Source of the DNA: Paraburkholderia sp.
GTDB taxonomy: Bacteria > Pseudomonadota > Gammaproteobacteria > Burkholderiales > Burkholderiaceae
NCBI RefSeq assembly: GCF_028283785.1
Contig: NZ_JAPWKB010000019.1
Coordinates: 1,491,418-1,555,417 of the forward strand
Reading direction: 5' to 3'
DNA: 64,000 nucleotides
The notes below the pieces were generated by a model. The model made no database searches and was not told the origin of the DNA. It saw only the letters and a list, made by a program, of their open reading frames with translations. Both the position numbers and the translations under genes were made by a program. Shown piece by piece: positions 61,329 through 64,000 of the stretch. Numbering within the stretch: the first letter of the stretch is position 1; every line of letters starts with the position of its first letter.

Positions 61329-64000
61329 CTAATGCGCGGCTGTCTGCGCGACGACCTTCGCCGCCGCCGACGGCGACCCCGGCGAGAAGCGATACATCAT
61401 CACCTTGCCGTGCCAGTCTTCCTCGACGAACACCAGATACTCGCCCGACTCCAGCCGATGTGCGCTCACCGGCATCGCCACGTCGATCGTGCCGCTGGTC
61501 GCGCCCACTTCCGCGGCCGGCGCGAGATGACCTGATTCCCGTCCCGTATCGCGATCGTAGACGGTGACCACACCGGTCATCGATTCCACCGCGAACACGT
61601 AATCGCCCGCCACGGTAAAGCCCGCCATCAATTGCGTATGGTCCGGCCCGCGATCGGGCCAGTCGATCGTATAGCGCATCGCCGGACCGCTGCGCCAGTG
61701 GTCGTAGCGCACCAGCGTCGAACCGCCCCCCTGCCCGTTGGCGGGATTGAACGGCCGCTCCGGCGTCGAACCGCTCAGATACATGGTGTCGGTTTCCGGG
61801 TTGTACAGAATCCGCGCGAGACGCGTAAAACGCGTCGGCATCGGCAACGTGCGCATCGACGCAAACTTGTAGACCGGATTGCCGAGCTTGTCGAAACCCT
61901 GCATCGGAAAATAGCGGATGCCCTGATCGACGGTGGCCTGCCACACGTCGCCGCGACTATCGACCCACCAGCCGCCCACTTTCGGCCCCACGTCGGGAAT
62001 CATCGTGTCGTTCTGGTCGAAATCCGTCGGCGCGAAACGGCCCTTGCCGGCCCCGTCGCGCCAGATCCAGTCGCCGCGCGCGGGCTGGTTCGGCGGCCAC
62101 GCGCCCGCGATATGCGCGCGCGAAAACATCCCCGACGGAATCGCGATTTCACTGCCCGGCTCGAAACGATAAATGCGCAGCGTGTCCGACACCGGATCGA
62201 TCGTATAGAGCAGCCGATGTCCGTTCACGTCGCGCACGAGCGGCGTGCCGCGCTGGCCGTCGGCCAGATTCAGCGAAGGATCGTACGGATAGCGGAAACG
62301 GTCCGTGGTGAAGCCGGCGTAACGCCACTCCTGACCGGGCGGACGCGTCAGATCGACGGTAAAGCGCTTGCCGCCGGTATAGACCGATGGCGTTTCGCCA
62401 TCGACGTATTGCGCGCCGTCCACGAACAGCAAGCCTTGCAGGCTGAAGCGCTGGGTGCCGTCCGGCGTGTAGCTTTCGAGCAGCGCGCCCGCCGTGCTGG
62501 TCACTTCATCGGTGCGATACGCGCGCGGGCCGCGCCCGTTCATCGCAACGTAGACATTGCCCGCGCGATCCACGCCCACGCCGGTCAGTCCGTTAAAGCG
62601 CAGCGGTCCGGGCGCGCCGACCTTACCGCTGTAGATGCCGCCCAGTTCGCCGACCGTCGAACTCAGCTGCATCGGCAGGTTTTCGCGCATCAGCTGCGCG
62701 CTTTCCGTCGATGCGCCCGCCGCGCCGACCCGGCCCTTACCGGCCGTGAACACCAGCACCTGCTGACGCGGCCCGTTATCGGCGACATACAGACGGCCTT
62801 GCTGATCGACCGCGAGATCGACCGGCACCGCGTTCGGCGGCAGATTCAACGCGCCGATCACGCCACCGCCCGGCAGATGATGGACGACGCGACGCCCGGC
62901 CATCGCCCGGCTCTTCTCGATCGCCCACAGCGTGCCGTCCGGCGCGAGCGCGAGCTTGCCCGGCTGCGGCACCGGATAGCCGCCGACCGCCTGCATCGTG
63001 CGCGGATCGTAGATATCGATCCGGTTGTCGCGCTGATTCGACACGTACAGATGCGTCGCGTCGGCGGCGAGCCCGCGAATCGCGAAGTCGTCGGTATCGG
63101 CGGCTTTCCACATCACGCGCATCGCGATCGGCACGTTCGGCCACGGCACCTGGCCGTCGAACGGCATCGGCTTGCGCAGATCGCCGCGGCTGCGTCGCGC
63201 GACGCCGTACCAGATCTCGCCCTGATGCGGCAGATTCTTCTGCGCCGCGACGACATCGCCCAGGCTCGTCACGCTTTGCGCAGTGAACACGTAATCGTCG
63301 TTGAACGCGATCGCGTCGCCGCCGGTACGTCCCCAGTCGTGCGTTTCGTTGCCGTGCTGAACCAGTTGACCGTCGCGATACCGGCCGACTTCGCCGCCGC
63401 CTTCGTCGTACGGCGTATTGGTCAACACCTCGCCATCGGGCGTGACGGCGATCGCCTGAATGTCGATCTGCATCCAGCGCTGGTTCGCGAAGCCCCACGT
63501 GTTGCCGATCCACGAATTGCGATACGACAGCGACGGCCGCGCCGACACCGGTGTCGGCGTTGCGCGACCCGCCGACGCGAGCGCCGGAAACACCGTTTCC
63601 GCCGCGACCTTCGCCGCCGACGCAATCTCGGCCGACTGCGCGACCGCACGCGCCGACGCCCGTGCCGACGGCGTCGACGGCGACGAAGACGTGGCCGGAG
63701 GAATCGACGTCGAAGTCGATGCAGTCGCGGTCGCCGCCGACGGCGACGTGACGTCTGCCATCGGTGTGGCCTGGGCCAGTTGCACGGCATCCGCCGACGA
63801 CACCGCCGACACCGGCGGCAAGGTCGTGCGCACCGGTTCGAGCGGCGCCGCGCCGTTGCCGGAATCGCTGGTGCTGGCAAGCTTGATCGTGCCGCAGACC
63901 ACGCTGCCGCTCGGCGCCTTGCCGCGCGCCACGGCCTGCGCGGACGGCAACGGGCCATTGTCGTTGCCGGCCAGCGCAAACAGCAGCGCCACGGCCGGTA
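61329..64000 (-). CDS. large exported beta-propeller (NHL-like) protein, 5' end beyond the window
   Basis: At least 890 residues remain; the N-terminus is cut off by the window end, where PAVALLFALAGND looks like the end of a signal peptide. After a Ser/Thr/Ala-rich low-complexity stretch (to about 150) there are repeated NHL-like segments (DLAVDQQGRLYVADNGPRQQVLVFTAGKG; GVDRAGNVYVAMNG; WVDSRGDVWQATVDQGIRYF), as in extracellular or periplasmic propellers. No enzymatic motif recognised. Function unknown. Confidence 0.85.
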   Translation of the reverse strand, partial: PAVALLFALAGNDNGPLPSAQAVARGKAPSGSVVCGTIKLASTSDSGNGAAPLEPVRTTLPPVSAVSSADAVQLAQATPMADVTSPSAATATASTSTSIPPATSSSPSTPSARASARAVAQSAEIASAAKVAAETVFPALASAGRATPTPVSARPSLSYRNSWIGNTWGFANQRWMQIDIQAIAVTPDGEVLTNTPYDEGGGEVGRYRDGQLVQHGNETHDWGRTGGDAIAFNDDYVFTAQSVTSLGDVVAAQKNLPHQGEIWYGVARRSRGDLRKPMPFDGQVPWPNVPIAMRVMWKAADTDDFAIRGLAADATHLYVSNQRDNRIDIYDPRTMQAVGGYPVPQPGKLALAPDGTLWAIEKSRAMAGRRVVHHLPGGGVIGALNLPPNAVPVDLAVDQQGRLYVADNGPRQQVLVFTAGKGRVGAAGASTESAQLMRENLPMQLSSTVGELGGIYSGKVGAPGPLRFNGLTGVGVDRAGNVYVAMNGRGPRAYRTDEVTSTAGALLESYTPDGTQRFSLQGLLFVDGAQYVDGETPSVYTGGKRFTVDLTRPPGQEWRYAGFTTDRFRYPYDPSLNLADGQRGTPLVRDVNGHRLLYTIDPVSDTLRIYRFEPGSEIAIPSGMFSRAHIAGAWPPNQPARGDWIWRDGAGKGRFAPTDFDQNDTMIPDVGPKVGGWWVDSRGDVWQATVDQGIRYFPMQGFDKLGNPVYKFASMRTLPMPTRFTRLARILYNPETDTMYLSGSTPERPFNPANGQGGGSTLVRYDHWRSGPAMRYTIDWPDRGPDHTQLMAGFTVAGDYVFAVESMTGVVTVYDRDTGRESGHLAPAAEVGATSGTIDVAMPVSAHRLESGEYLVFVEEDWHGKVMMYRFSPGSPSAAAKVVAQTAAH

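Overview
The window is GC-rich chromosomal DNA from a betaproteobacterium of the Burkholderiaceae, most likely Burkholderia sensu lato (Paraburkholderia-like). The evidence is the gene order clpB / moaE-moaD-moeA / thrC-hom-aminotransferase, the rpsF-priB-rpsR-rplI-dnaB block, an sbp-cysTWA-cysB sulfate operon beside lexA, and a complete Ara4N (arn) lipid A modification cluster. Almost all of it is ordinary, densely packed core genome. No insertion sequence, prophage, integrase or CRISPR array was seen.

Layout. 0-10.3 kb: ClpB disaggregase under a near-consensus sigma-32 promoter, a group III truncated haemoglobin, molybdopterin synthesis (moaE, moaD, moeA), then threonine synthesis (aminotransferase-hom-thrC), nearly all on the minus strand. 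10.6-18.7 kb: an Mth938-like protein and the arn cluster (arnT, one small flippase subunit, arnB, arnC, a split arnA, arnD), with a PmrA-box-like site before arnT. 18.8-25.5 kb: peroxiredoxin, PIN-PhoH ATPase, NlpC/P60 lipoprotein, a divergent SDR lacking catalytic residues, and a PiT phosphate transporter with its PhoU-like DUF47 partner. 25.6-28.7 kb: dnaB and the S6-PriB-S18-L9 operon. 28.9-33.7 kb: LysR regulator divergent from the glyoxylate to glycerate genes gcl-hyi-glxR. 34-40.5 kb: asparaginase and the sulfate import operon with cysB. 40.8-45.3 kb: lexA with two SOS boxes plus a small downstream gene, a DUF2939 protein whose 5' end looks frameshifted, a universal stress protein and a NodIJ-like ABC exporter. 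45.4-51 kb: hypothetical protein, ArsP-like permease, Tas-type aldo-keto reductase, DUF3820 protein, and a TPR-sulfotransferase/APS kinase pair.

51-56.9 kb is the most irregular part. It holds a small exported protein whose 3' side carries a 287-bp tract with 17 copies of ACTGC (GCAGT on the coding strand), closed by a 9-bp inverted repeat and followed by a terminator; a MipA/OmpV-family pseudogene with an internal deletion; DusA with a repeated operator-like promoter; tRNA-His; and a glycosyltransferase that looks less GC-rich than its surroundings. 57-64 kb: a molbindin, alkanesulfonate genes ssuD-ssuC-ssuB (no ssuA or ssuE in view), a membrane protein, and a large exported beta-propeller protein cut by the window end.

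Sulfur is a recurring theme: sulfate uptake (sbp-cysTWA-cysB), sulfonate use (ssuDCB), and APS kinase paired with a sulfotransferase. The best candidates for something undescribed are the GCAGT-repeat tract in the probable 3' UTR of the small exported protein, the sulfotransferase/APS kinase module, and the unknown gene apparently co-transcribed with lexA. All functional statements come from reading translated sequence; no database search was run.
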